Below are positions 54,125 to 63,380 of a DNA stretch of 64,000 bases, piece by piece. The stretch is taken from the NCBI RefSeq assembly GCF_010820555.1, contig NZ_JAAIKD010000007.1:1-64000 (forward strand), read 5' to 3'. The notes beneath the pieces are model-generated. The model made no database searches and was not told where the DNA came from. It was given only the letters and a program-made list of their open reading frames with translations. Position numbers and translations under genes: made by a program. Source of the DNA: Psychroflexus aurantiacus. GTDB lineage: Bacteria > Bacteroidota > Bacteroidia > Flavobacteriales > Flavobacteriaceae. Within the stretch, counting starts at the first letter, position 1. Every line of letters starts with the position of its first letter.

Positions 54125-54454
54125 TTAAAGTTGATTTTTGATTGAGATAAGTTCAGATTTTATAGCTTTCAATTTGCTTATCAGTTCAAATTTTGAAAGC
54201 GTTTCTTTTTTGTCCTCGCGCAAGTGTGTTTTAGCACCTTCTAGTGTAAATCCGCGTTCTTTAACCAGATGATAAATCAAATCTATGGTTTTTAAATCAT
54301 CCTGGGTAAACTTTCTATTTCCTTTTGCATTTTTTTTGGGCTGGATTTCATCAAATTCTTTTTCCCAAAATCGAATAAGAGAAGAATTGACTTCAAAAGC
54401 CCTGGCAACCTCTCCAATAGAATAATAAAGTTTTTCCCCAAGCTGGTGTTTCAT
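54125..54454 (-). CDS. MerR-family transcriptional regulator
   Basis: 109 residues. The winged helix-turn-helix YYSIGEVARAFEVNSSLIRFWEKEF is at the N-terminus and a short coiled coil at the end. There is no metal-binding Cys and no large effector domain, so it is a minimal MerR protein. Its start overlaps the stop of the M23 peptidase gene by 1 base. It may control the operon it lies in. Confidence 0.88.
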   Translation of the reverse strand: MKHQLGEKLYYSIGEVARAFEVNSSLIRFWEKEFDEIQPKKNAKGNRKFTQDDLKTIDLIYHLVKERGFTLEGAKTHLREDKKETLSKFELISKLKAIKSELISIKNQL

Positions 54455-55428
54455 CAGTCTAGAGATTGATTTTCAAGAGCAGATTGATTTAACATGATAT
54501 CATATTCCTCGGCGGTCAAATCTCCGTGATAGAAATTAATGGGGTTGACTACCCTGCCGTTTTTATGTACTTCGTAATGTAAATGTGGCGCCGTGGAAAG
54601 CCCGGTATTTCCAATATAGCCTATGATTTCTCCACGTTTCACTTTTTGTCCGGGTCTTACATTAAACTCGTTTAAGTGGGCATAATAGGTTTCGTATCCG
54701 AAACCATGATCAAGAACAATTAAATTTCCGAAGCCGCTGGTTCGCTGTGCTTTTTTTACAACGGCATTTCCTGTGGCAAAAACCTCAGTATTCGTGGTGG
54801 CAGAAAAATCCATACCGTTGTGCATTTTTCTATATTTCAAAATGGGATGCATGCGTATTCCAAATCCGGAAGCCATTTTTCTCAAATCATCATTTTTTAC
54901 AGGCTGTATAGCTGGAATAGAAGCTAACAGTGCTTCCTTGTTTTTTGCTAATTCTGCGATCTCATCCAGGGATTTAGATTGGATAACTAATCGTTTGGAT
55001 AACTTATCTAGGTTTTTGGTGGTTTCAATGATGATTTCAGAATTTTCAAACCCTTCTAAGTCCTTATAGCGGTTAATACCTCCAAACCCGGATTTTCGCT
55101 GTTCTTCAGAAATTGGATTGGCTTCAAAATAAACCCTGTAAATATTGTCATCACGCTCCTCTACATTTTCCAAAACATCCACAATATTTTCCATTTGCTT
55201 GTTCAAAAGCTCATATTGAAATTTCATGTTTTCAATCTCTCTTTTATAGGCTCTTTCTTTTGGCGTTTCCAAATCCGGAATATTGAGGTAAACTAATACT
55301 AAGACAAAGCTCACAGTGATTATTCCCAATATGAATAAGGTCACTAAAGCAAAGCTTTTTCCTTTTTTCGGTTCGATTTTCCGATAGGATAAGGTTTCGC
55401 TGTCGTAGTAATATTTTACTTTACTCAT
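54454..55428 (-). CDS. Membrane-anchored M23 metallopeptidase
   Basis: 324 residues. An N-terminal membrane helix (FALVTLFILGIITVSFVLVLVYL) is followed by a coiled coil (about 60-170) and a C-terminal LytM domain. H-x3-D is in HNGMDFSA, H-x-H is in HLHYEV, and the YYAHLNEF loop is intact, so it is probably an active cell-wall endopeptidase or a divisome/elongasome-type activator. First gene of a five-gene minus-strand run, divergent from alaS with facing promoter boxes. Confidence 0.92.
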   Translation of the reverse strand: MSKVKYYYDSETLSYRKIEPKKGKSFALVTLFILGIITVSFVLVLVYLNIPDLETPKERAYKREIENMKFQYELLNKQMENIVDVLENVEERDDNIYRVYFEANPISEEQRKSGFGGINRYKDLEGFENSEIIIETTKNLDKLSKRLVIQSKSLDEIAELAKNKEALLASIPAIQPVKNDDLRKMASGFGIRMHPILKYRKMHNGMDFSATTNTEVFATGNAVVKKAQRTSGFGNLIVLDHGFGYETYYAHLNEFNVRPGQKVKRGEIIGYIGNTGLSTAPHLHYEVHKNGRVVNPINFYHGDLTAEEYDIMLNQSALENQSLD

Positions 55429-55443
55429 TCTTTAATTTTATAG

Positions 55444-55451
55444 TATTTTTG
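55444..55451 (+). promoter_or_regulatory. -7 box of alaS
   Basis: TATTTTTG matches TAnnTTTG. A small hairpin, gcacc-tgtga-ggtgc (55451-55465), begins right at the expected transcript start. The leader to the alaS ATG is about 80 bases. Confidence 0.55.
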
Positions 55452-55486
55452 CACCTGTGAGGTGCGAATTACCATTTCGCAACTTA

Positions 55487-55494
55487 CAAATATA
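55487..55494 (-). promoter_or_regulatory. -7 box of the M23 peptidase operon
   Basis: TATATTTG on the minus strand matches TAnnTTTG. It lies 58 bases upstream of the M23 start. It faces away from M23 across the alaS promoter, so the two transcripts overlap at their 5' ends. Confidence 0.55.
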
Positions 55495-55537
55495 GCTCAA
55501 AATTGAAACACCTTAAAATAAATTCAGAACAGACTTT

Positions 55538-58162
55538 ATGAAATCTATACTTCTTCGTCGTCAATTTTTAGAATTTTTCCACAGCAAATCTCACGCCATA
55601 GTGAATTCTGCCCCGATTGTATTGAAAGATGACCCTACGCTTATGTTCACCAACGCGGGTATGAATCAGTTTAAATCCTACTTTTTGGGTAATTCTGAGC
55701 CTAAATCTGTCAGGGTCACCAATTCTCAAAAATGTTTGCGCGTGAGTGGGAAGCATAACGATCTGGAAGAAGTAGGTAAAGACACCTATCATCACACCAT
55801 GTTTGAGATGCTGGGTAACTGGAGTTTTGGGGATTACTTCAAAAAAGAAGCTATAGAGTGGGCCTGGGAGTTTTTAACTGAAGTGCTTAAAATTTCTAAG
55901 GATAATTTATACGTGACCATTTTTGAAGGTGATGAAGCTGACGGACTTGAAAAAGATACAGTAGCTTACGAATATTGGAAAGCACTGGTAGAGGAAGACA
56001 AGATTTTACTGGGAAACAAAAAAGATAATTTCTGGGAAATGGGAGATCAGGGACCCTGTGGTCCTGCTTCAGAAATTCATGTGGATATCAGAACCGAAGA
56101 GGAAAAGGCGAAGGTGCCCGGGAAAGACCTGGTCAATCAGGACCATCCCCAGGTTGTAGAAATCTGGAATTTAGTGTTTATTCAATATAACCGGAAAGCA
56201 AACGGGAGTCTGGAAACCCTTCCTTCCAGACACATTGATACGGGGATGGGTTTTGAGCGTTTATGTATGGTGATGCAGGATAAAACCTCCAATTACGACA
56301 CCGATGTATTTACGCCTATCATTCAGAGTATTGAAAACATCACGGGTAAAACTTACGGTAAAACAGAAGAAACCGATATTGCGATAAGGGTAATCGCAGA
56401 CCATGTAAGAGCCGTTGCTTTTGCCATTGCCGACGGGCAGCTGCCCAGCAGTACGGGAGCTGGTTATGTAATACGGCGAATTCTGAGAAGAGCAATCCGT
56501 TATGGATTTACCTTTTTGGATGTCAAGACCCCCTTTATATTTCAACTCGTGAATGTACTGGCAAAACAGATGGGTGAAGCTTTTCCAGAGATTTTAACTC
56601 AGGCTGAGCTTTGTAAAAACGTAATACGGGAGGAAGAGAAATCATTCCTAAGAACCCTGGAGCAAGGTCTTGGCATGCTGGATAATTTAATGGAAGCCTC
56701 TTCTTCCAAAACCATAAGTGGTGAAAAGGCTTTTGAACTTTACGATACCTTTGGCTTCCCTATTGATTTAACCAGTCTCATTTTGAGTGAGCAAGGCTAT
56801 AAACTGGATTTTGAGGCGTTTCAAAAAGAACTCTCTAAGCAGAAAAAGAGATCTAAGGATGCTGCCGAAACCAGCTCAAGCGACTGGACAGAGGTCGGCT
56901 CTAGTGGAGCAGAAGTATTTGTAGGTTACGACCAGACCGAAGTTCAAACCCAACTTGTAAAGTATAGAAAAGTTACCTCTAAAAAAGAGGGTGAGCAGTA
57001 CCAGCTTGTGTTGAGTAAAACACCATTTTATCCGGAAGGCGGTGGTCAGGTTGGCGACAGGGGAGTTCTGGAATTTAAGGATGGTAGCAAGGTTTATATT
57101 CTGGATACCAAAAAAGAAAACAACCAAATCATTCATTTCTCTAAGACCTTACCAAAAGCTTTAGACGAAGAATTTATCGCTAAGGTAGATGTAAGTCGCC
57201 GACAGAAAACAGCCGCCAATCATACTGCGACACACCTGTTGCATCAAGCCTTGCGCCAGGTTCTGGGAACACATGTAGAGCAAAAAGGCTCCATGGTTCA
57301 GGCGGATTATTTAAGATTTGACTTTTCTCATTTTTCAAAATTGACTGCCGAGGAACTCCAGGCAGTGGAAGATTTTGTAAACTCCAGAATTGAAGAGTCT
57401 TTGTCTTTTGAAGAAGAACGGCAAATCGCTTACGATGCTGCCATCGAAAAAGGAGCCATTGCCCTTTTCGGGGAAAAATACGGCGATAAGGTGAGGTTGG
57501 TGAAATTCGGTGACTCCATGGAATTGTGTGGAGGAACGCATGTGAACAACACGTCTAAGCTGTGGCATTTTATCATTAAGAACGAATCTTCAGTAGCTTC
57601 TGGAATAAGAAGAATCGAAGCGATCACTTCAGAAGCTGCCAAAGCATTTTTAACCAAAGAATCTCAGATTTTGGATTCGGTTAAATCCATTCTGAATCAG
57701 CCACAGGATATTTTGAAGTCTGTGGAATCCCTTCAGGAAGAGAATTTGAATTTGAAGAAAGAAGTTGAACAGCTGAATCAACTGAAACTGAAGCAAATTA
57801 AAACCGAATTGCAATCTGAATTACAGGACATGGGAGGTGTGAATTTCGTTTCACAGCAGGTGGATCTCGATGCCGGGGCCATGAAAGATCTGGCATTTCA
57901 AATAGGAGGAGAACAGGAAAATGTCTTTATTGTCTTAGGTTCTCAAGCTCAGGGAAAAGCTTTATTAGCCTGTTATATTTCAAAATCCTTAGTGGATTCT
58001 GAAGGCTGGAATGCAGGAAAAATCATTAAATCTCTGGGTAAACACATTCAGGGGGGTGGTGGTGGTCAGGCTTTTTTCGCCACGGCCGGCGGTAAGAATC
58101 CTGGCGGAATACCTAAAGCTTTGGAAGAAGCAAAGTCCCTCGTAGAGCAAAAATCAACTTAA
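55538..58162 (+). CDS. alaS: Alanyl-tRNA synthetase
   Basis: 874 residues. The class II catalytic domain has [15 protein letters not shown] and [15 protein letters not shown]. The editing domain has [16 protein letters not shown], and CGGTHV gives zinc/editing ligands. The C-terminal oligomerisation domain ends with [15 protein letters not shown]. Full length and intact. A possible leader hairpin precedes it. Confidence 0.97.
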   Translation: MKSILLRRQFLEFFHSKSHAIVNSAPIVLKDDPTLMFTNAGMNQFKSYFLGNSEPKSVRVTNSQKCLRVSGKHNDLEEVGKDTYHHTMFEMLGNWSFGDYFKKEAIEWAWEFLTEVLKISKDNLYVTIFEGDEADGLEKDTVAYEYWKALVEEDKILLGNKKDNFWEMGDQGPCGPASEIHVDIRTEEEKAKVPGKDLVNQDHPQVVEIWNLVFIQYNRKANGSLETLPSRHIDTGMGFERLCMVMQDKTSNYDTDVFTPIIQSIENITGKTYGKTEETDIAIRVIADHVRAVAFAIADGQLPSSTGAGYVIRRILRRAIRYGFTFLDVKTPFIFQLVNVLAKQMGEAFPEILTQAELCKNVIREEEKSFLRTLEQGLGMLDNLMEASSSKTISGEKAFELYDTFGFPIDLTSLILSEQGYKLDFEAFQKELSKQKKRSKDAAETSSSDWTEVGSSGAEVFVGYDQTEVQTQLVKYRKVTSKKEGEQYQLVLSKTPFYPEGGGQVGDRGVLEFKDGSKVYILDTKKENNQIIHFSKTLPKALDEEFIAKVDVSRRQKTAANHTATHLLHQALRQVLGTHVEQKGSMVQADYLRFDFSHFSKLTAEELQAVEDFVNSRIEESLSFEEERQIAYDAAIEKGAIALFGEKYGDKVRLVKFGDSMELCGGTHVNNTSKLWHFIIKNESSVASGIRRIEAITSEAAKAFLTKESQILDSVKSILNQPQDILKSVESLQEENLNLKKEVEQLNQLKLKQIKTELQSELQDMGGVNFVSQQVDLDAGAMKDLAFQIGGEQENVFIVLGSQAQGKALLACYISKSLVDSEGWNAGKIIKSLGKHIQGGGGGQAFFATAGGKNPGGIPKALEEAKSLVEQKST

Positions 58163-58169
58163 AGCTAGC

Positions 58170-59120
58170 ATGAAACTCACCACTGAAGTAGCACTGAAAA
58201 AAACATCTTATCCCATAGACTATGATTCTAAGGTAGTGTGTTTGGGGTCCTGTTTTGCAGAGCACATCAGCGGGAAATTAGAGGACTTTAAATTCAGAGT
58301 TAGCTGTAATCCTTTCGGAATTTTATTTCATCCTGAGGCTATTTTGAATGTGGTTAAAAAAGCAGTGAATGGCGAAGACTTTACTGCCGATGATGTGTTT
58401 CATTTTAATGAAAAATGGCATTCCTTTTTCTCTCATTCAAGACTGAGTCGGAATTCGTCTGCAGAAATTATAGCAGCATTACATTCAGCAAAAAAAGAGC
58501 TTACAGAATCGGTTGAAAATACCAGTCATGTTATAATTACATTCGGCACTTCTTTTATCTACAGGCATATAGCGACTGGACAAGGTGTTGCGAACTGTCA
58601 TAGACGTCCACAGGAGCAGTTTGAAAAGCAACTCACGCCACTAGTTGAATTACAGGAACTTTTAAGGGAGTTAATCTCCAGTTTTGAAAAATTGCAACCC
58701 GGGGTGAAACTGATTTTCACGATCTCTCCGGTCAGGCATATCAAAGATGGAATTGTGGAAAATCAACGCAGTAAAGCGCACTTGATAGCGGCTTTGCACA
58801 GTGTTTTGAACGAAAAATCTGGGATGCATACCTACTTTCCTTCCTATGAACTGATGATGGATGAGTTGCGTGACTACCGGTATTACGATCGGGACTTGAT
58901 TCATCCCAGTGCCTTGGCTGTGGATGTGATTTGGGAAAAATTCAAATTGAATTTTATTTCTGAAGCTGTGTTTGAGGATATGGTCAAGGTCGAAAAACTT
59001 CAGAAATCTCTGGCCCACCGTTCAACGGAAACCAAAGGCGAGGCTTATGACAAACTGAAAGCCTACCAGTATAAATTTAAAGAGGAACTGGTTAAAAAAT
59101 ATCCTTTCATGAGGTTTTAA
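58170..59120 (+). CDS. GSCFA-domain protein
   Basis: 316 residues. The defining motif is near the N-terminus in VCLGSCFAEHISGKL, and NPFGILFHP follows. Later FTISPVRHIKDGI and DLIHPSALA give a GDSL/SGNH-like Asp-x-x-His end, so it is probably an SGNH-type hydrolase or acyltransferase. It starts 7 bp after alaS and is likely co-transcribed with it. The TetR gene follows at 5 bp. Confidence 0.9.
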   Translation: MKLTTEVALKKTSYPIDYDSKVVCLGSCFAEHISGKLEDFKFRVSCNPFGILFHPEAILNVVKKAVNGEDFTADDVFHFNEKWHSFFSHSRLSRNSSAEIIAALHSAKKELTESVENTSHVIITFGTSFIYRHIATGQGVANCHRRPQEQFEKQLTPLVELQELLRELISSFEKLQPGVKLIFTISPVRHIKDGIVENQRSKAHLIAALHSVLNEKSGMHTYFPSYELMMDELRDYRYYDRDLIHPSALAVDVIWEKFKLNFISEAVFEDMVKVEKLQKSLAHRSTETKGEAYDKLKAYQYKFKEELVKKYPFMRF

Positions 59121-59125
59121 GACTG

Positions 59126-59716
59126 ATGACGAGACGAGAAGAAATTATAAAGGTTGCTAAAACTTTGTTCAGAGAACAAGGCTATAAGTCTGTGAGTATG
59201 CGGGATCTCGCTAAAGCTATGGATTTGAAGGCTGCGAGTTTGTACAATCACATCAGCTCCAAGGAAGAGATCCTGGCTGAAATTGTTTTGGGTGTTGCTT
59301 ATTTTTTTACCAAAGAAATGGAGCTGGTTAAAAGCTTAAAAGCCGATTCCAAAACGCTTTTAGAAGCTGTAATCAATCATCATATTGAACTTACTTTGAA
59401 TAATCCTGAAGCCATCGCTATTGTAAATAACGACTGGATACATTTGGAAAGCTCTCATTTTGAAGAATTCCTGGAACTCAGGAATGCCTACGAACAGGAT
59501 TTGAGGGACATGATTAGCCGGGGAATTGAAGCAGGGGAAATTATGCCGAATAATACTGAGGTCATGCTTTTTTCAATGCTGTCTACGCTGAGGACCTTGC
59601 ATTCCTGGTACAGAAGACGGAGTGGAATTGATGGTGAAGCCCTTAAAAACGATATTACCGAAATTCTGCTTAACGGAATCGTGGCCAAACCTTTAAAAAA
59701 AATTTACCAGCCTTAA
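59126..59716 (+). CDS. TetR/AcrR-family transcriptional regulator
   Basis: 196 residues. The N-terminal DNA-binding domain is typical: REEIIKVAKTLFREQGYKSVSMRDLAKAM, then LKAASLYNHISSKEEIL. The C-terminal ligand domain is helical with WYRRRSGIDGEAL near the end. It is close-packed after the GSCFA gene. A TetR gene just before phenylacetate-catabolism genes is common. Here a paaE-like gene with an operator-like palindrome begins 3.7 kb downstream, so this regulator may be its repressor (inference). Confidence 0.9.
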   Translation: MTRREEIIKVAKTLFREQGYKSVSMRDLAKAMDLKAASLYNHISSKEEILAEIVLGVAYFFTKEMELVKSLKADSKTLLEAVINHHIELTLNNPEAIAIVNNDWIHLESSHFEEFLELRNAYEQDLRDMISRGIEAGEIMPNNTEVMLFSMLSTLRTLHSWYRRRSGIDGEALKNDITEILLNGIVAKPLKKIYQP

Positions 59717-59756
59717 AAATTATGTAATTAGTTAAACCTTTGCTTATTTTAGAAGA

Positions 59757-60323
59757 ATGTATTTGAAGTTTGGCAAGCCTTTGTTTGATTGGATCATCAG
59801 TTTTTTGGGGATACTGCTTTTGAGTCCGTTTTTGATACTTCTATCGATTTCCCTCTTTTTTATTCATAAGTCCAGTCCTTTTTTTCTTCAGACAAGAGTC
59901 GGGCAGCATGCCAGACGTTTTAAAATTTATAAATTCAAGACGCTTCTGAAGACGGGTCAGTCTCACTGGTTTCTTAAATTCCTGCGTAAAACTAAGATGG
60001 ATGAGCTGCCTCAGCTCATCAATGTCCTGAAGGGGGAAATGAGTCTGGTAGGCCCGCGACCGGATATCCCCGGATATTACGATCGGCTCAAAGGCGAACA
60101 CCGTTTGATTTTAAAACTCAGACCTGGCATTACTGGATATGCTTCTATAGCATTTGCTAACGAGGAGCAGATCCTGAGTGAGCAGCAAAATCCACTACAT
60201 TATAACGATGAGATGATTTTTCCGGAAAAGGTGAAATTAAATTTAGACTATTATTGTCATGTTTCTTTGGGGTTAGATTTAAAAATTCTTTTTAAAACGA
60301 TACTTTTACCGTTCAATCTATAA
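59757..60323 (+). CDS. Bacterial sugar transferase (PglC-like polyprenyl-phosphate phosphoglycosyl transferase)
   Basis: 188 residues. A re-entrant/membrane segment at the N-terminus (LFDWIISFLGILLLSPFLIL) is followed by FFLQTRVGQHARRFKIYKFKT, the catalytic Asp-Glu in KMDELPQLINVL, KGEMSLVGPRPDIPGYYD and RPGITGYASI. It adds the first sugar-phosphate to undecaprenyl phosphate. The stretch between KFKT and the catalytic DE is shorter than in Campylobacter PglC, lacking the usual loop of about 18 residues. It starts a three-gene run with an aminotransferase and a nitroreductase. Confidence 0.9.
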   Translation: MYLKFGKPLFDWIISFLGILLLSPFLILLSISLFFIHKSSPFFLQTRVGQHARRFKIYKFKTLLKTGQSHWFLKFLRKTKMDELPQLINVLKGEMSLVGPRPDIPGYYDRLKGEHRLILKLRPGITGYASIAFANEEQILSEQQNPLHYNDEMIFPEKVKLNLDYYCHVSLGLDLKILFKTILLPFNL

Positions 60324-60326
60324 TCT

Positions 60327-61481
60327 ATGTCAATGCCTTCAGAATTATCAAAAATCTGGTTATCCTCTCCACATATGGGTGGTCAAGAAGAAGAGTTTGT
60401 TGCCAAAGCTTTTCAGGAAAACTGGATTGCACCCTTAGGTCCGAATGTAAATGGTTTTGAAGCTGATCTTGAAGATTATTTGGGTGGTACCAAAAACATA
60501 GCTGTCTTAAGCACCGGAACGGCAGCTATTCATCTGGCATTAGTGCAACTGGGGGTCAGAGAAGGGGATGAGGTGATCTGCCAAAGCTTTACGTTTTGTG
60601 GTTCTGCCAATCCGATTATGTATCAGGGAGCAACCCCTGTTTTTGTGGATAGTGAACCTTCAACATGGAACTTGTGTCCTAAGGCCCTTGAAACAGCGAT
60701 TTTAGACAGAATTTCAAAAGGCAAGACCCCTAAAGCTATCATTCCCGTGCATTTGTACGGCATGCCTTATTTAGTTGAAGAAGTTGCAGCTGTAGCCAAA
60801 AAGTATAACATTCCAGTCATTGAAGATGCCGCTGAATCTCTCGGATCGACCTTTAAATCTCAGAACTGCGGAACTTTTGGTGAGTTTGCAGCCTTGTCTT
60901 TTAACGGGAACAAGATTATAACCACTTCGGGTGGAGGAGCTTTGGTATGTCCCTCAACGCAGGCTAAAGATAAAATAGTGTTTTATTCCACCCAGGCCAG
61001 GGATAATGCGCCACATTACCAGCACTCAGAAGTTGGATTTAATTATAGAATGAGTAATATTTCCGCAGGAATAGGTCGCGGGCAAATGCTGGTTCTGGAT
61101 GAGCATGTGGCTTTACGGAGAGAAATGCATAAGTTTTATCAAGAAATTTTCAAGGATATTGAAGGAATTGAAGTGTTTACAGAACCTTCTGAAGATTACT
61201 TCAGTAATCACTGGTTATCTGCAATTCTTGTAGACCCCAAGAAAACCAGGGGTATTGACAGGGAACAGATGCGCCTTCATCTGGAAACCTTTAATATTGA
61301 AAGCAGGCCACTCTGGAAACCTATGCATATGCAGCCGGTCTTTGCTAATATGCCATATTACGGTGGAAAAGTTGCAGAACATTTGTTTGAAAATGGTCTT
61401 TGTTTACCTTCAGGTTCCAATCTGAGCGATGAAGACAGAGAGAGAATTAAAGCAGCTATATTAGAACTTTTCAAAAACTAA
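60327..61481 (+). CDS. DegT/DnrJ/EryC1/StrS aminotransferase (PglE-like)
   Basis: 384 residues. PLP-dependent sugar aminotransferase. The Schiff-base Lys196 is in SFNGNKIITTSGGG. The phosphate-binding GTAAIHLAL, VIEDAAESLGS and HLYGMP (sugar-site) motifs are present. It probably makes an amino-sugar nucleotide such as a UDP-4-amino sugar, for use by the sugar transferase 3 bp upstream. The expected dehydratase and acetyltransferase partners are not in the window. Confidence 0.92.
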   Translation: MSMPSELSKIWLSSPHMGGQEEEFVAKAFQENWIAPLGPNVNGFEADLEDYLGGTKNIAVLSTGTAAIHLALVQLGVREGDEVICQSFTFCGSANPIMYQGATPVFVDSEPSTWNLCPKALETAILDRISKGKTPKAIIPVHLYGMPYLVEEVAAVAKKYNIPVIEDAAESLGSTFKSQNCGTFGEFAALSFNGNKIITTSGGGALVCPSTQAKDKIVFYSTQARDNAPHYQHSEVGFNYRMSNISAGIGRGQMLVLDEHVALRREMHKFYQEIFKDIEGIEVFTEPSEDYFSNHWLSAILVDPKKTRGIDREQMRLHLETFNIESRPLWKPMHMQPVFANMPYYGGKVAEHLFENGLCLPSGSNLSDEDRERIKAAILELFKN

Positions 61482-61484
61482 ATC

Positions 61485-62048
61485 ATGGATATATTTGAAC
61501 TCATTGAAAAAAGGCGTTCGGTTTTTCCTAAACAATACAATGAAGAGCCTATTCTTAAGGAAGAGCTGGATAAAATTCTGGCGACAGCCAACTGGGCTCC
61601 AAATCATAAGCATACAGAACCCTGGCGTTTCAAAGTAATGCAGGGGGAGAGTAAATTGAAATTAGCTGAATTCCTGGTTGAAAAAAATGCGGAATGGGAA
61701 GGAAAGCCTTCGTCTTTCAAAAGAAAAAAGATTATGTCCAAGTTCGAGCAATCCCATACGGTTATTGCTATTTGCATACAGAAAAGTCCAAAAGGCAAAC
61801 CCCCGGAGTGGGAAGAGATTTCTGCAGTGGCGATGGCAGTTCAGAATATGTGGCTAGCCTGTACTGCGTTGAATATTGGCTCCTACTGGAGTTCACCATC
61901 CCTCATAAATCTTGTTGATGACTTCTTTAATCTTAAAGAAGGAGAATCCTGTCTCGGTTTTTTCTATATGGGTAAATATGATGGGGAACTGCAAGAAGGC
62001 AAGCGTAAGTCATCTGTCGATACAAAGATCGACTACTTTTTAGACTGA
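61485..62048 (+). CDS. Nitroreductase family protein (FMN-dependent)
   Basis: 187 residues. The N-terminal IEKRRSVFPKQY and NWAPNHKHTEPWRF give the FMN-binding Arg and Pro-x-x-x-x-Pro-Trp-type segment. MWLACTALNIGSYWSSP is the second flavin-contact block. The length suits the small YdjA-type group. It starts 3 bp after the aminotransferase. Its substrate is unknown and its link to the glycan genes is only positional. Confidence 0.88.
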   Translation: MDIFELIEKRRSVFPKQYNEEPILKEELDKILATANWAPNHKHTEPWRFKVMQGESKLKLAEFLVEKNAEWEGKPSSFKRKKIMSKFEQSHTVIAICIQKSPKGKPPEWEEISAVAMAVQNMWLACTALNIGSYWSSPSLINLVDDFFNLKEGESCLGFFYMGKYDGELQEGKRKSSVDTKIDYFLD

Positions 62049-62182
62049 CTTAAGATAAAAAAACTTCACTAACTCAGTAAAATGATATTAAATCAGATGT
62101 GAAGTCGATTTTAATGCCTTATATTTAAATATCGGATGTGTTAAAAATTTGATATACCCGATGATAAGGAATATATTAGGGT

Positions 62183-63142
62183 GTGTGGAATATAGATTTA
62201 ACATATCGAGAAAAATTACAACCAACCTTTGATCGGCTCTACGAAAAAAAGGCATTGTTGCATGAAGCCAGACCGCTTCCACAAATCGCTTTGCAAAAAA
62301 TTCAGGACGCATTATCTGTAGAATGGACTTATAATTCTAATAGCATAGAAGGCAATACACTTACTTTGCAAGAGACTCAATTGGTTTTACATGAAGGGAT
62401 TACCATTAAGGGCAAGTCACTTCGTGAGCATTTTGAAGTCAAGAATCACGAATTGGCTTTAAACCATTTGTATACTTTAAGCAATCAGAATTACCAGCCT
62501 AACGCCAGTGATATTTTAGACTTGCATAGGTATGTGCTCAGGAGTATTGAAGAAGATTATGCAGGAAGATTACGTACAGGGGGTGTTCGCATTTCCGGTG
62601 CAAATTTTATTCCTCCCAATGCGCGTAAAGTCCCAGATTTGCTGGACGAGCTTATTGAGTTTGTTGTAGAAAATCCTTTACAGCTCAACGCTATTGAGCT
62701 GGCAACAGTTTTCCATCATAAGTTTGTTTGGATACACCCTTTTTTTGAGGGGAACGGCCGTACAGTCAGGTTAGTCATGAATTTGCTCTTGCTTAAAGTG
62801 GGGTTTACGCCTGCTATTGTTTTAAGCACAGATCGCCAAAAATATTATACCGCCTTAAATGCAGCCAACAAAGGAAACTATTTTAAACTTAGTTTGTTGA
62901 TGGCCCAGGCCTTAGAGCGCACCATGAACATTTATACTGGTTCTCTTCCAGACAATGGTATGGGCTTTATGGAAATTTCAAGTTTGGTGGAAGAAGAAAA
63001 ATTACCCTATGGTCAGGAATACATTAGTTTGTTGGCAAGGCAAGGAAAAATAGATGCATACAAAGAAGGTAGAAACTGGCTCACCACCAAAGCAGCTGTT
63101 TTTGAGTATATCAAGAATCGTGAGCGAAAACGGGTATTGTAG
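62183..63142 (+). CDS. Fic-family protein with N-terminal inhibitory motif
   Basis: 319 residues, GTG start (MWNIDLTYREKL). The Fic core is complete: HPFFEGNGRTVR, with catalytic His185. The N-terminal inhibitory-helix motif is SNSIEGN (Ser52 to Glu56-Gly57), the [S/T]xxxE[G/N] of class II Fic proteins, so AMP transfer is likely auto-inhibited. The last 60 residues form a winged-helix-like end (EEEKLPYGQEYISLLARQGKIDAYKE). It may add or remove AMP on a target protein. No separate antitoxin gene is adjacent. Confidence 0.92.
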   Translation: MWNIDLTYREKLQPTFDRLYEKKALLHEARPLPQIALQKIQDALSVEWTYNSNSIEGNTLTLQETQLVLHEGITIKGKSLREHFEVKNHELALNHLYTLSNQNYQPNASDILDLHRYVLRSIEEDYAGRLRTGGVRISGANFIPPNARKVPDLLDELIEFVVENPLQLNAIELATVFHHKFVWIHPFFEGNGRTVRLVMNLLLLKVGFTPAIVLSTDRQKYYTALNAANKGNYFKLSLLMAQALERTMNIYTGSLPDNGMGFMEISSLVEEEKLPYGQEYISLLARQGKIDAYKEGRNWLTTKAAVFEYIKNRERKRVL

Positions 63143-63203
63143 AGTATTTAGTTTTCTCTTGAGTTGTAGTCTTAATTTTTGAGCTTACTGACTCACATCG
63201 CAT

Positions 63204-63294
63204 GAGCTAAAACTAGGCCCGATAGAAATGGAAAGCCCGTTACCCCCAAAGCTTTGGGGGCGGACTTGAAATGCATAGGGAGATATGTTGCTTA
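63204..63294 (+). ncRNA. Candidate structured RNA or intergenic palindrome
   Basis: A central hairpin, acccccaaagctttgggggc, is flanked by the outer blocks aggcccgatagaaatgg and tgcataggg, which can pair ccc/ggg and tg/ca around a bulge (gatagaaa). The layered shape, with cccgatagaa on one side and atgcataggg on the other, reminds me of a recurrent structured element of Flavobacteriia, possibly of Flavo-1 type; I cannot verify this. It lies between the Fic gene and paaE, 46 bp before the paaE operator. Confidence 0.4.
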
Positions 63295-63339
63295 TATTCC
63301 CTTAAATAATATTAAATTTAACATCAATTTTTTTAAACT

Positions 63340-63361
63340 AAAACTAACAATCGTTAGTTTT
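63340..63361. promoter_or_regulatory. Perfect palindrome, probable TetR-type operator
   Basis: aaaactaac (63340-63348) and gttagtttt (63353-63361) form 9-bp inverted arms around a 4-base centre. It overlaps the -7 box TAGTTTTG (63355-63362) of the next gene, so bound repressor would block transcription. The TetR protein encoded at 59126-59716 is the obvious candidate. Confidence 0.7.
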
Positions 63362-63362
63362 G
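63355..63362 (+). promoter_or_regulatory. -7 box of the paaE-like gene
   Basis: TAGTTTTG matches TAnnTTTG, and the ATG at 63381 follows 18 bases later. It is embedded in the operator palindrome. Confidence 0.55.
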
Positions 63363-63380
63363 TTGTTAAACCGATAATTC

